Assembly (NCBI RefSeq): GCF_026891935.1
Contig: NZ_JAPTGC010000007.1
Location: forward strand, 62,001 to 126,000
Direction: 5' to 3'
Length of the DNA stretch: 64,000 nt
Source of the DNA: Methanocorpusculum vombati
Lineage (GTDB): Archaea; Halobacteriota; Methanomicrobia; Methanomicrobiales; Methanocorpusculaceae
In this document: in pieces, positions 43,868 through 52,185 of the stretch
How positions within the stretch are numbered: position 1 is the stretch's first letter
Layout of the letters: every line of letters begins with the position of its first letter
The notes under the pieces: generated by a model
The model's database searches: none
What the model saw: only the letters and a program-made list of their open reading frames with translations
What the model was told of the DNA's origin: nothing
Program-made: the position numbers and the translations under genes

Positions 43868-45322
43868 ATGCAGAGTGAAACCCCTTCCGGGCGAACGTTG
43901 ACACTCATTCTCCTCTCAGCTTCGCTTGCAACCTTCATGTCGGCACTTGACGGAACGATTGTCAACATTGCTCTGCCGACCATATCCGCATCGTTTGATC
44001 TCACCACCTCGTCCGTTGCATGGGTCTCGACGATCTATCTGCTGGTAATGGCCGGGTGCCTGCTCATCATCGGAAAAGTATCCGATGTGGTCGGATTCAA
44101 AAAAATATTCCTGATAGGATTCATACTCTTCACGATTGGATCCTTCACCTGCGGATTTTTGCCGGACTTTACCGGACAGTTCTCTACACTCCTTGCATCC
44201 CGGGTACTGCAGGCACTGGGAGGCGCAATGATGACCGTGATCGCACCCGCTATGCTTTCCTACTATCTTCCGGGCGACCGGCGGGCAAAAGGAATGTCAC
44301 TTGTTGTCCTCTTTGCTGCGGTCGGTATGGCACTCGGCCCGACGCTCGGCGGATATCTGACCGAGTATCTCTCCTGGCACTGGATATTTTTCATCAATGT
44401 ACCCATCGGCATTTTTGCCGTGCTGCTGGGATACGCGGCAATCCCGAAATCCGCCGCCGCCACAACATCCCTGAAGGGATTTGACAGTATCGGGGCAGTG
44501 CTTGTCTTCATCGGACTTGCCGCACTTCTCTTCGCCTTCTCCGAAGGTGTCTCGCTCGGCTGGACCTCAGCCCCTGTCCTTATATCGATCGTACTTGCGG
44601 TTCTGGGTCTTGGCGGATTCCTCTGGCGCGAACTCCATTACACCGACCCCCTTCTTGACCTGAGCCTCTTCAAAAGCAGATCCTTTATTGTGCTTAACGT
44701 TGTTTTCGCTCTGCTCTTCTTCACCTTCGCCGGTGCAAACTACCTCCTGCCGTTCTATCTGGAGCATGTCCACGACTACAGCGTTTCTTTTTCCGGCCTC
44801 ATCATCACCGCAATGTCGGTCGGGATGATGATCACCGGAATTCTTGCAGGGCTGATCTACGCAAAACTGAAAGGAAAAATCCGGTACCTCGTGATGACAG
44901 GCGTCGCACTGATTGCGGCAGGTTTCTTCCTCCTGACACATCTGACACCGGTAACCGGTCTTGGCGTGATCATCTCGGCACTTGCCCTCATTGGTCTTGG
45001 TCTTGGTCTTACGACAACTCCGCTTACCACCCTCATCATGAACGCTGCCCCTGCATCAAAACAGGGCATGGTCTCAAGTCTCACGGGACTGGAACGGTTC
45101 GCTCCGATGACCATCGGTGTTGCGGTGTACAACATTATCTTTATGCACGGTATCATGACTGCGGTCCGTAACTCCGGCATCACGGAAAAACCGCCGGGAG
45201 ATATCGCAGCTGCAATTCTCAGTCACGGATTTGATCTGGCATTTGTGGTCTCGGTCATTCTTGCCGTGGTTCTTTTCCTGCTGTGTATCTTTATCCGGGA
45301 AGATCCGGCAGCAGGGGAGTAA
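43868..45322 (+). CDS. MFS drug-exporter-like transporter (DHA2, 14-helix type)
   Basis: The 484-residue protein begins in the membrane at 'TLILLSASLATFMSALDGTIVNIALPTI', the D1-motif N-terminus of EmrB/QacA-like exporters. It has 'GKVSDVVGFKKIFLIGFILFTIGS' (motif A) and 'GPTLGGYLTEYLSWHWIFFINVPIG' (motif C). Length and helix count suit the 14-helix DHA2 group. The exported compound is unknown. The start at 43868 is chosen because 122 earlier in-frame codons lack transporter-like sequence. Divergent from rpiA. Confidence 0.9.
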   Translation: MQSETPSGRTLTLILLSASLATFMSALDGTIVNIALPTISASFDLTTSSVAWVSTIYLLVMAGCLLIIGKVSDVVGFKKIFLIGFILFTIGSFTCGFLPDFTGQFSTLLASRVLQALGGAMMTVIAPAMLSYYLPGDRRAKGMSLVVLFAAVGMALGPTLGGYLTEYLSWHWIFFINVPIGIFAVLLGYAAIPKSAAATTSLKGFDSIGAVLVFIGLAALLFAFSEGVSLGWTSAPVLISIVLAVLGLGGFLWRELHYTDPLLDLSLFKSRSFIVLNVVFALLFFTFAGANYLLPFYLEHVHDYSVSFSGLIITAMSVGMMITGILAGLIYAKLKGKIRYLVMTGVALIAAGFFLLTHLTPVTGLGVIISALALIGLGLGLTTTPLTTLIMNAAPASKQGMVSSLTGLERFAPMTIGVAVYNIIFMHGIMTAVRNSGITEKPPGDIAAAILSHGFDLAFVVSVILAVVLFLLCIFIREDPAAGE

Positions 45323-45422
45323 ATCCCCTGTTTTATCTTGGCATTTTTTCGTGTGTTCCGCGGGAGACATACGAGTACAGGTGCAATATCTTTTTTGGCG
45401 AAATCTTTAGCATCCCAAACGC

Positions 45423-45439
45423 TGAATATTCATTATTCA
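45423..45439 (+). promoter_or_regulatory. Inverted-repeat operator overlapping the metal-transporter start
   Basis: TGAATA (45423-45428) and TATTCA (45434-45439) are exact inverted repeats five bases apart, ending in the A of the start codon. An AATCTTTAG TATA-like element lies about 30 bases before the ATG. A repressor bound here would block initiation. Metal control is inferred from the downstream genes. Confidence 0.5.
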
Positions 45440-46308
45440 TGCGTGGGTATTCTGCCGTTTTCAAAATATGTTCTGTTCTGACAGTTGTTCTTGTGTGTGC
45501 AGCATGTTCGGCGGGATGCGTGTCAGTTCCTGCGGAGGCAGAAAACGGGCGGGTCCTGCTCGTAACGGTTCCTCCGATGGTGGAAATTGTCTCTGCTGTT
45601 GCCGGGGACGGATTCACTGTTCTCCCGGTTGTACCGGAAGGAATGTCTCCCCATACATATGAGCCGGCTCCTGCTGACGTGGCTTTGTTTGCATCGGCGG
45701 AGATGTGGTTTACGCTTGGTGAGGGATTTCTGCCGCTGGAGGATCAGGTGGCGGCTGCACTGCCGGATCTGCCGCGTGTTGCAACCGGTGCGGAAGTGAA
45801 GGCGGTTGCTGAAGCGGGCGGTGAAGAGGGAGAGATGGATCCGCATATCTGGCTGTCGGCACGGAACGGGATTTTGATGACGGAGGCGGTACGTGACGGG
45901 CTTACGGCCCAATATCCGGAGTTTGCGGAGCGGTTTTCGGATAGGGCGGCTGCATTTTGCGCGGGGTTGTCCGATGCGGACATGCGGCTTGCCGCTGTTG
46001 CGGAGACTATGGAACCGAAGGCATTTCTGACCACGCACGGATCCTTCGGATATCTTGCGGAGGATTATTCTCTCACCCAGCTGGTGATTGCCCGTGAGGG
46101 AAAGGAACCCGCGGCACGTGAACTTGCGGAGATTGTTGATTCGGCAAAGGCGGCGGGTGTACATATTATTGTGACCGAGCCCCTGTCCGGAGAGCGGACT
46201 GCGATCGTACTTTCTGAAGAGCTTGGGGTTGTGCCGGTGCAGATTAATCCGTTGTCAGTGCATTATATGGATACGCTGAATTCTCTTGCGGAGGTGCTGA
46301 AGGAATGA
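45439..46308 (+). CDS. znuA: Zinc/manganese-type ABC transporter, substrate-binding lipoprotein
   Basis: The 289-residue protein has an N-terminal hydrophobic signal ('ICSVLTVVLVCAACSAGC'), probably a lipoprotein with Cys27 in 'SAGC' anchored to the membrane. The cluster 9 binding motifs follow: 'MSPHTYEPAPADV' (His), 'EMDPHIWLS' (His) and 'LTTHGSFGYLAEDY' (His), plus a late acidic ligand in 'VTEPLSGE'. The loop before the second His is acidic rather than His-rich, so zinc against manganese cannot be settled. Overlaps the ATPase gene by four bases. Confidence 0.9.
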   Translation: MRGYSAVFKICSVLTVVLVCAACSAGCVSVPAEAENGRVLLVTVPPMVEIVSAVAGDGFTVLPVVPEGMSPHTYEPAPADVALFASAEMWFTLGEGFLPLEDQVAAALPDLPRVATGAEVKAVAEAGGEEGEMDPHIWLSARNGILMTEAVRDGLTAQYPEFAERFSDRAAAFCAGLSDADMRLAAVAETMEPKAFLTTHGSFGYLAEDYSLTQLVIAREGKEPAARELAEIVDSAKAAGVHIIVTEPLSGERTAIVLSEELGVVPVQINPLSVHYMDTLNSLAEVLKE

Positions 46309-47090
46309 ATGAGGTTTTGGAGATTGATCATCTGGTGGTGGAACGGTCCGGGCACGTGGTGCTGGATGATGTGAGTTTTGTACTGCACAACGGTGATGTT
46401 GCTGCGATTATCGGACCGAACGGCGGGGGGAAAACCTCGTTTCTGATGAGTGTCCTCGGGCTGATTCAGCCGAAGTCGGGTGTTATCCGGGTCTTTGGTG
46501 AAGATCCTGTGTCGGCACGGTCGCGGGTCGGGTATGTGCCGCAGGTGCACACGTTTGATTTTTCGTATCCGATGACGGTACGGGAGATGGTACTGACCGG
46601 GCGGCTCGGACACATTCCGGGGCTGGTGAAGCGGTACCGCGAAAAGGATTATGCAGCAGCAGCGGATGCTCTTGCAGCAATGGATCTGACCGGGTATGAG
46701 AGCCGTCCGATTGCAGAGCTGTCGGGCGGAGAGCAGCAGCGTGCAGTGATCTCCCGTGCGCTTGCAGGATGTCCGGAACTGCTGATTCTGGATGAACCTA
46801 CGGTGTATGTGGACGGACCGACGGGGGAACGGTTAATGACGCTTTTGGAGGAGCTGCGCGAGCGGATGACGGTACTGATGGTAACGCACGATATCAGTGC
46901 GATGTCGGGGCATGTGAACCGGGTTGCGTGCCTGAACCGGAAACTGTTCACGCATGATACGGATAAGATTACCGGGGATATGGTTGCGGCTGCGTACGGC
47001 TGCCCGGTGGAGCTGATCACGCACGGTCATGTGCCGCACCGTGTTCTTGCGAGTCATGATACCGGTGAGGATGCGGAGGGCGGGCAATGA
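46305..47090 (+). CDS. znuC: Metal ABC transporter, ATPase
   Basis: The 261-residue ATPase has Walker A 'GPNGGGKTS' (about 42-50), Q-loop 'VGYVPQVHTFD', signature 'LSGGEQQR' and Walker B 'LLILDEPTVYVDGP', all typical of the zinc/manganese/iron ABC family. The His-switch is in 'LMVTHDISAM'. It is coupled by four-base overlaps to the binding protein and the permease. Cytoplasmic face of the membrane. Confidence 0.93.
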   Translation: MNEVLEIDHLVVERSGHVVLDDVSFVLHNGDVAAIIGPNGGGKTSFLMSVLGLIQPKSGVIRVFGEDPVSARSRVGYVPQVHTFDFSYPMTVREMVLTGRLGHIPGLVKRYREKDYAAAADALAAMDLTGYESRPIAELSGGEQQRAVISRALAGCPELLILDEPTVYVDGPTGERLMTLLEELRERMTVLMVTHDISAMSGHVNRVACLNRKLFTHDTDKITGDMVAAAYGCPVELITHGHVPHRVLASHDTGEDAEGGQ

Positions 47091-47899
47091 CGGATCTGCT
47101 GTCGTATGTGTTTATGCAGCATGCGTTCCTTGCGGCAGGGCTTGCAAGTGTTGTGTGCGGTATCATCGGGAGTTATATTATTGTCCGGCAGATGACGGCG
47201 GTTTCCGGCGGGATTTCCCATGCGACGTTTGGCGGGGTGGGTCTTGGATATCTGCTGGGTTTTTCGCCGATTGCAGGCGCGGCAGGGTTTGCGGTGTGTG
47301 CTGCGGTGGTGATCGGGGTTTTGAAGGAGTATGCGCATCAGAAGGTGGATATGCTGATCGGTGCAGTGTGGGCGGTAGGGATGGCGCTTGGTGTGCTGTT
47401 TGTTGCGCTGACGCCCGGGTATGTGCCGGACATTGAGTCATATCTGTTCGGAAATATTCTGCTGGTGACGAGCGGGGATCTTGTTCTTGCGGGAGTTCTT
47501 GCAGTGGTGATTACGGCGGTTGTTGCTCTGCTGTATCAGCCGTTTCTTGCGGTGACGTTTGATGAAGAGTATGCAACGGTCATGAATCTGCCGGTGAAAC
47601 TGCTGAATCTGCTCCTGCTGATTCTGATCGCGCTTGCTGTGGTAATGCTGATTCAGGTGGTGGGGATTATTCTCGTGATTGCACTTCTGACTCTGCCTGC
47701 GGCAAGCTGCCGGATGCTGACTTCGCGATTGTGGGTGATGATGGCAGGTTCGGTTGCGATTGCGGCTGTTGCCTCATTCGGCGGGATTTTGTTGTCCTAT
47801 TTCTGGAATATTCCGTCCGGTGCTACGATTACGCTTGCAGCAGCCGCGATGTTTCTGCTGGTGATTGGAGTACAGCGGTGCGCGAAAAGGCGGCGGTGA
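47087..47899 (+). CDS. znuB: Metal ABC transporter, permease
   Basis: The 270-residue protein has seven to nine predicted membrane helices and the ABC-3 family landmarks 'MQHAFLAAGLASVVCGIIGSYIIVRQM', 'SGGISHATFGGVGLGYLLG' and 'TLPAASCRMLTSRLWVMM'. It forms the channel of the ZnuABC-like importer. The GC content of this gene is notably high with T/G-rich codons. Transcription probably ends before the convergent DUF5611-like gene. Confidence 0.92.
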   Translation: MTDLLSYVFMQHAFLAAGLASVVCGIIGSYIIVRQMTAVSGGISHATFGGVGLGYLLGFSPIAGAAGFAVCAAVVIGVLKEYAHQKVDMLIGAVWAVGMALGVLFVALTPGYVPDIESYLFGNILLVTSGDLVLAGVLAVVITAVVALLYQPFLAVTFDEEYATVMNLPVKLLNLLLLILIALAVVMLIQVVGIILVIALLTLPAASCRMLTSRLWVMMAGSVAIAAVASFGGILLSYFWNIPSGATITLAAAAMFLLVIGVQRCAKRRR

Positions 47900-47952
47900 C
47901 TGCCGTTTTTTCCTGAACGGAAACAAAAAAAAGCAAACGGTAAAAAAAGTTA

Positions 47953-48297
47953 TTATTCTTCCTTTTCAGCAGCTTTTTTTGCCCGTTTTACCCGCTCTTT
48001 TGTTGTAAAGCCGGTAATCAGATCCAGATACTGGCGGAAGCGTTTGTTGGTGTCCAGAATGATCGCGTCAGCCTCTGCGTCCGGCATGGCAAGAACTTCC
48101 TTGTTTGTCTCGGTATCGACAATCACGGTCTTGTTCTTTTCTCCGGCCCAGACTTCCAGATGCGACATGCTCCCGTACGAGATTGAGTAGTGTCCATCCT
48201 CTGTCTTCGGTTCCGTTTCAAAGATATCGGTAAATCCGGCAGCAATCCGTTCGGGAAGATCTTTTGTCATTCCGCGCTTAACTTCATATTCCTGCAT
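47953..48297 (-). CDS. Conserved methanogen protein, DUF5611-like
   Basis: The 114-residue protein starts 'QEYEVKRGMTKDLPERI', has a central beta-rich part 'HYSISYGSMSHLEVWAGEKNKTVIVDTETN' and ends in a highly charged helix 'KERVKRAKKAAEKEE'. It resembles the small archaeal DUF5611 family as I recall it, which is of unknown function. It is on its own between the metal transporter and the PAC2 gene. Confidence 0.55.
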   Translation of the reverse strand: MQEYEVKRGMTKDLPERIAAGFTDIFETEPKTEDGHYSISYGSMSHLEVWAGEKNKTVIVDTETNKEVLAMPDAEADAIILDTNKRFRQYLDLITGFTTKERVKRAKKAAEKEE

Positions 48298-48397
48298 AAT
48301 TACTGTAGATCTATGGGACGCCTGAATTTAAGTAATTGTCAATTGGAAATATCATCACAATGAGAATATTTATTGGCGCAGGCACGCATCTATCCTT

Positions 48398-49135
48398 ATG
48401 GACATTACCGATGCGGTACGCGTGGAGTCTCCTGCCCCTGCCGCAAAAGAGATCAGTCTCCTGACCGGTTTTCCCGGTTCCGGACTGGTGGGCAGTATTG
48501 CGTTACAGTATCTGGTGGAAAATGCAGGATTTACTCATCTCGGCAACATCACGAGCCGGTTCCTTCCCCAGATATCTCTTGCAACAAACGGCCTTGCCCA
48601 GGCGCCGATACGGCTCTATGAAAAGGACAACATCGTCGCAATCCTTGCAGACGTTCCCATTCCTCCGCAGATCTCCTATGAGGTCTCCGCAGGACTCATC
48701 GAATGGTTTTCCGGTAAATCTGTAATAAACGATCTGGTGGTTATCGGAGGAGTTACCACCGGCAGTGAGGGGGAGCGCGTCTTCGGTGTTGCGACAACTC
48801 CCGACGGTCTTGACAAGATCAAAGAACATGCAGTCATCCTTCCCGCATTAAGCATCACGGGTATCTCCGGAAGTATGATCATCGAAGCACAGCTTCGCGG
48901 GATCCCCGCCACCGGATTTCTGGTGGAGACCAACTTCAATGTTGATCCGCGTGCTGCAATTGAGGCACTGAAAATTCTCAATATCCGCTACGGGTTTGAG
49001 GTTGACACGCAGCCGCTGATGGAGCAGGCCGATCAGGTCGAAGCCATGATGCATCAGCTGGCAACCGACGTGCAGGAACAGGCAAACGCGGAGCAGAAAC
49101 CATTTTCTGCCGCCGAGCAGGTGATGTACGGGTGA
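48398..49135 (+). CDS. PAC2-family proteasome assembly chaperone
   Basis: The 245-residue protein has the PAC2 core: 'LLTGFPGSGLVGSIALQYLVENAGF', 'VAILADVPIPPQISYEVSAGLIEWF', 'VVIGGVTTGSEG' and 'LPALSITGISGSMIIEAQLRGIPATGFLVETN'. Archaeal members (PbaB-like) help assemble the proteasome or related complexes. The C-terminal 45 residues form a charged helix. It overlaps the DUF473 gene or its GTG by four bases, so the two are likely co-translated. Confidence 0.88.
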   Translation: MDITDAVRVESPAPAAKEISLLTGFPGSGLVGSIALQYLVENAGFTHLGNITSRFLPQISLATNGLAQAPIRLYEKDNIVAILADVPIPPQISYEVSAGLIEWFSGKSVINDLVVIGGVTTGSEGERVFGVATTPDGLDKIKEHAVILPALSITGISGSMIIEAQLRGIPATGFLVETNFNVDPRAAIEALKILNIRYGFEVDTQPLMEQADQVEAMMHQLATDVQEQANAEQKPFSAAEQVMYG

Positions 49136-49140
49136 TTGTA

Positions 49141-49533
49141 ATGCAGATGGTAGGAATTGCAGGAATTGCCCCCGAAGTTATTGCCGAACTGAAAAAAGGA
49201 CGGGCACGCACCATTGAGTTTGTCAATGCCCAGAATGTCATCTCGGCTGCCGCTGTCAGCGTTGGTGATCCGGTCTTTGTCTCAACTGTACCGCATGAAG
49301 ATCTCTCTTCAGGGGATGCAGGTATCATTGCAACCGTTACCGCCGCTTCGGTTACTATGCAGCGGATGTCAAGCGCGGTTCCGGGTATTTACTATGAAGA
49401 GCGCGAACGCCTCCTGGTGCGCCTGCAGATGAAATTCGCCTGCACGTCCCACATACGGAAGGTTGTGGAGCGCGGATACTGTCGGGTTTTAACTGTGGAA
49501 GTTGCGGAATGCAGCTGTCCGCGTGCAAGATAA
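49141..49533 (+). CDS. DUF473 family protein
   Basis: The 130-residue protein begins 'MVGIAGIAPEVIAELKKGRARTIEFVNAQNVI' and carries 'VGDPVFVSTVPHEDLSSGDAGIIATV' and a C-terminal Cys pair 'VEVAECSCP'. This matches the archaeal DUF473 family, whose role is unknown. An in-frame GTG at 49132 overlaps the PAC2 stop (GTGA) and is an equally plausible start. The Met at 49141 is chosen because it gives the family-typical N-terminus. Confidence 0.75.
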   Translation: MQMVGIAGIAPEVIAELKKGRARTIEFVNAQNVISAAAVSVGDPVFVSTVPHEDLSSGDAGIIATVTAASVTMQRMSSAVPGIYYEERERLLVRLQMKFACTSHIRKVVERGYCRVLTVEVAECSCPRAR

Positions 49534-49572
49534 CCCTGTTCCTTTCTTTTTCAGAAATTTTTTTGAGGAGAT

Positions 49573-49580
49573 TTTATAAT
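49573..49580 (+). promoter_or_regulatory. TATA element for tRNA-Arg
   Basis: TTTATAAT lies about 38 bases before the tRNA, consistent with a short 5' leader removed by RNase P. Confidence 0.5.
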
Positions 49581-49614
49581 CTGGAACCGCAAATAGAATA
49601 AGGCATTAAGTCAT

Positions 49615-49689
49615 GGGCTTGTGGCTTAGCCAGGATATAGCGTCGGGCTTCTAACCCGAATGTCGGGGGTTCGAATCCCTCCAGGCCCG
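49615..49689 (+). tRNA. tRNA-Arg (anticodon TCT)
   Basis: A 75-base cloverleaf: acceptor GGGCTTG pairs with CAGGCCC, with a G discriminator. The anticodon stem TCGGG/CCCGA encloses the loop CTTCTAA with anticodon TCT, reading AGA. The T loop is GGTTCGAATCC. CCA is not encoded. No intron. Confidence 0.95.
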
Positions 49690-49918
49690 TTTTTCTTTGG
49701 TTTTTTCTTTCCGGTGACCGATACTTTTATTTGTTCTTAAGTTGATTTATGAATGTAAGCAGTTTACGGAGGTGAACTGCAAAAAAACGTGATCAAGCTG
49801 CAAGGGTTGTACGGGATCCTATCTGCGTGATGGAGTCGGCATCGTCCGTTGAATAATCAAGTCTGTTTTGTTGTGTATTTCATTTATCTGTGTTCGACTG
49901 CATACTATAGGGTATCTA
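49690..49918. other. Gap with a hairpin that loops out a perfect Shine-Dalgarno sequence
   Basis: GCAGTT and AACTGC pair around a loop containing GGAGGTG, followed by an A-run. Thirteen bases after the GGAGGTGA a GTG opens a 13-codon frame (49789-49830). No known protein is visible. The start of the next gene at 49919 has no such signal. May be a regulatory leader or chance. Confidence 0.3.
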
Positions 49919-50812
49919 ATGCCGAACGATACTCCTGTTGATACGCTGATTGCAGCCGCCGAGGCTTCCCTTGATGCCGCCTCAAACGCTCTTCTCCATG
50001 GTGACACTGATGCTGCCGCCGACTATCTTGAGGTCGCGGTATCCGGTCTTCTCCGCGCCGGGTCCTCGCTTCTCACCTCGGTTCATACCACTGATATTGC
50101 CGCTCTGGAAAGCAGCATTGCCCGCATTCTTCGTGCGCTTGCGGAACGGTTTGGTATCCTGCCCGAGGATCATCAGCCGGTTCTTGCCCTCCTGCCTGAG
50201 TCCGTGGATATCCTTGATACCTCTACGAAAACCGCGGCAGAGATGCATCTTCCGGTATCCGGTGTCTGTGATGTCGTGCGGTCGGTGTATGAGTCTGAGG
50301 AGGCCGCAATTCCGGAACTCTCCGAGGAGGAAACGGATTCCTGCATCTCGGCGGGCAGACTCTTACTCGATCTGCTCTCCGGCCAGCGGACACTTACGGA
50401 TGCAGTCTTTGCCAGGGATGGTGCCTATGATGCATTCTCCGATCTTGCCGCCCCGTATCTTATCAGCGGCGCGGTATTTCTGGGAGGCGGGGAAAGTACC
50501 GGGTCCTGTGAGGAAAAAATTCCTGAAATGCTTGCAGGGCCAATCCGGCGTCTTGTTGAGCTGCTTGCTGCACTTTTGACCTCTGCATTTATGTCCGGAC
50601 TTATTCTGCTGATAATCCGCCGTGTTCTTGCTGTTCGCAGGGTTCGTCCCGGCATGGTGGACAATGTCATCTTTGCAGGGTCAATGGCCTCCCTTATTGC
50701 TGCAAACCTTCCGATGTTTGTGGACGGCGCACGGCAGGTCGCAGCCGAGCTGCGGAGCCTGCAGGAGATCATTGATAGAGCTGACGGCGGCGTTGAGATA
50801 CCGGTTGTATAA
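49919..50812 (+). CDS. Unrecognised protein with C-terminal membrane segments
   Basis: I do not recognise this 297-residue protein. The first two-thirds are acidic and helical, rich in Ala and Glu, beginning 'DTPVDTLIAAAEASLDAASNALLHGDTDAAADYL', which looks like a helical bundle or coiled coil. Two hydrophobic segments follow: 'LVELLAALLTSAFMSGLILLIIRR' (about 222-245) and 'VIFAGSMASLIAANLPMFV' (about 258-276), then a short acidic tail. A cytosolic sensor or adaptor anchored in the membrane is possible. It follows a tRNA gene and stands alone. Confidence 0.6.
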   Translation: MPNDTPVDTLIAAAEASLDAASNALLHGDTDAAADYLEVAVSGLLRAGSSLLTSVHTTDIAALESSIARILRALAERFGILPEDHQPVLALLPESVDILDTSTKTAAEMHLPVSGVCDVVRSVYESEEAAIPELSEEETDSCISAGRLLLDLLSGQRTLTDAVFARDGAYDAFSDLAAPYLISGAVFLGGGESTGSCEEKIPEMLAGPIRRLVELLAALLTSAFMSGLILLIIRRVLAVRRVRPGMVDNVIFAGSMASLIAANLPMFVDGARQVAAELRSLQEIIDRADGGVEIPVV

Positions 50813-50839
50813 TTGAGAAAAAAAGAAAAAAATATTTTT

Positions 50840-51952
50840 TTAGAGTTTGGTGACAATCGTTACAATGTCGCCGTCTTCTACTTTGTGCTGAAGACCGACC
50901 TTTGCCGCATCGTGCTTCACCGACGTACCCCAGATCTTTGCGTACCGGAACTGATCCACAAAGTCGCGGTGCAGTCTGCGGCAGATGTCTTCGATTGTAC
51001 TGCCTTTGCGCATAATCATCGGTTCTTCCATGTCCGCGTCCTCACCGTACGGTTTCATGTAAATGCGCACAAATCCGAGATGTTCGTAGATGGCATCCTG
51101 CAGTTTGTCGATGTTGTAGCCTACGTGTGCCGAGATCATAATCGGATCGACACCGTATTTCTCCCGCATCTCATGCTCAACTTCATGCCGCTCTTTTTCG
51201 GTTACGAGATCCACTTTGTTAATGGCGATGAATGCCGGGATGTACATCCGGTTGCCCATCATTGCGTCAATGATGTCGTCCTGGGTTACATTGCTGCCGC
51301 GGACAAGCACATCCGCGTTCATGATCTTGCTCTCTGCAAGAATTGCGCGGACTTCTTCGATGTCGATGTCCACTGCACCGACGGTATTCAGGCGGACACC
51401 GCCGAATCCGGTCTTCTTGATGGTGATATCCGGCCTTGGTTTGTTGATGCGGATTCCTGCATCGTAGAGTTCATGCATCAGCACATCCACATGCACGCCG
51501 TTGAAGACATCGCCTAAGATCACAATCAGATCTGCGGTACGGACAACTGCAATAACCTCTTTGCCGCGCCCTTTGCCCATTGCCGCGCCGGCAATCAGTC
51601 CCGGGATATCCAGAATCTGAATTTTTGCGCCTTTGTACTCCATGAGTCCCGGAACAACTGTCAGCGTGGTGAATGCATACGCGCCGGTCTCGCTTTCCGC
51701 TCCGGTCAGTTTGTTTAACAGCGTTGATTTACCCACCGACGGAAATCCGACCAGCACAATCGTTCCGTCCCCTGATTTCTTGACCGCATACCCATCGCCG
51801 CTGCCGGCAGACTTCATTGCGCGGGTTACGGCATCGTCCTTAATTTTGGCGAGTTTAGCTTTTAACCGCCCGATGTGCTGTGAAGTTGCCTTGTTGTATT
51901 TGGTATTTCTGATCTCGTCCTCAATGGCTTTGATCTCTTCTTCAAGGCTCAT
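50840..51952 (-). CDS. DRG-family GTPase (Obg-like, TGS domain)
   Basis: The 370-residue protein is the archaeal developmentally-regulated-GTPase homologue, thought to help translation. An N-terminal helix-turn-helix-like segment ('KAKLAKIKDDAVTR') precedes G1 'GFPSVGKST' (69-77), G3 'LDIPGLI', G4 'NKVD' and the C-terminal TGS domain ('YMKPYGED...IWGTSVKH...VEDGDIVTIVTKL'). The frame is open to 52045, but the Met at 51952 starts the conserved 'SLEEEIKAIEDEI' sequence. Confidence 0.93.
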   Translation of the reverse strand: MSLEEEIKAIEDEIRNTKYNKATSQHIGRLKAKLAKIKDDAVTRAMKSAGSGDGYAVKKSGDGTIVLVGFPSVGKSTLLNKLTGAESETGAYAFTTLTVVPGLMEYKGAKIQILDIPGLIAGAAMGKGRGKEVIAVVRTADLIVILGDVFNGVHVDVLMHELYDAGIRINKPRPDITIKKTGFGGVRLNTVGAVDIDIEEVRAILAESKIMNADVLVRGSNVTQDDIIDAMMGNRMYIPAFIAINKVDLVTEKERHEVEHEMREKYGVDPIMISAHVGYNIDKLQDAIYEHLGFVRIYMKPYGEDADMEEPMIMRKGSTIEDICRRLHRDFVDQFRYAKIWGTSVKHDAAKVGLQHKVEDGDIVTIVTKL

Positions 51953-52064
51953 ATTGTCTATACCTATACGTTTTGGTATTAGATGAACATATGGGGGGAT
52001 GGGCGTCGGGATTTCGTCAGCTATAAATATTTCATACGGCAACATTAGTTACGCAAGTTCTCTT

Positions 52065-52137
52065 GCTGATATAGTGTAGTGGCCAATCATGTCGGCCTCT
52101 CACGCCGACGACTGGGGTTCGAATCCCCATATCAGCA
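52065..52137 (+). tRNA. tRNA-Glu (anticodon CTC)
   Basis: A 73-base cloverleaf with acceptor GCTGATA/TATCAGC and A discriminator. The anticodon loop CTCTCAC carries CTC, and the T loop is GGTTCGAATCC. A TATA sequence CTATAAATAT lies about 40 bases upstream at 52021-52030. It is nearly identical to the tRNA-Glu(TTC) at 58587 on the other strand. Confidence 0.95.
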
Positions 52138-52185
52138 CTCCTTTTGTTTATCTTCTCTGACTGACAACATTTCTGTGTCTTTTCC

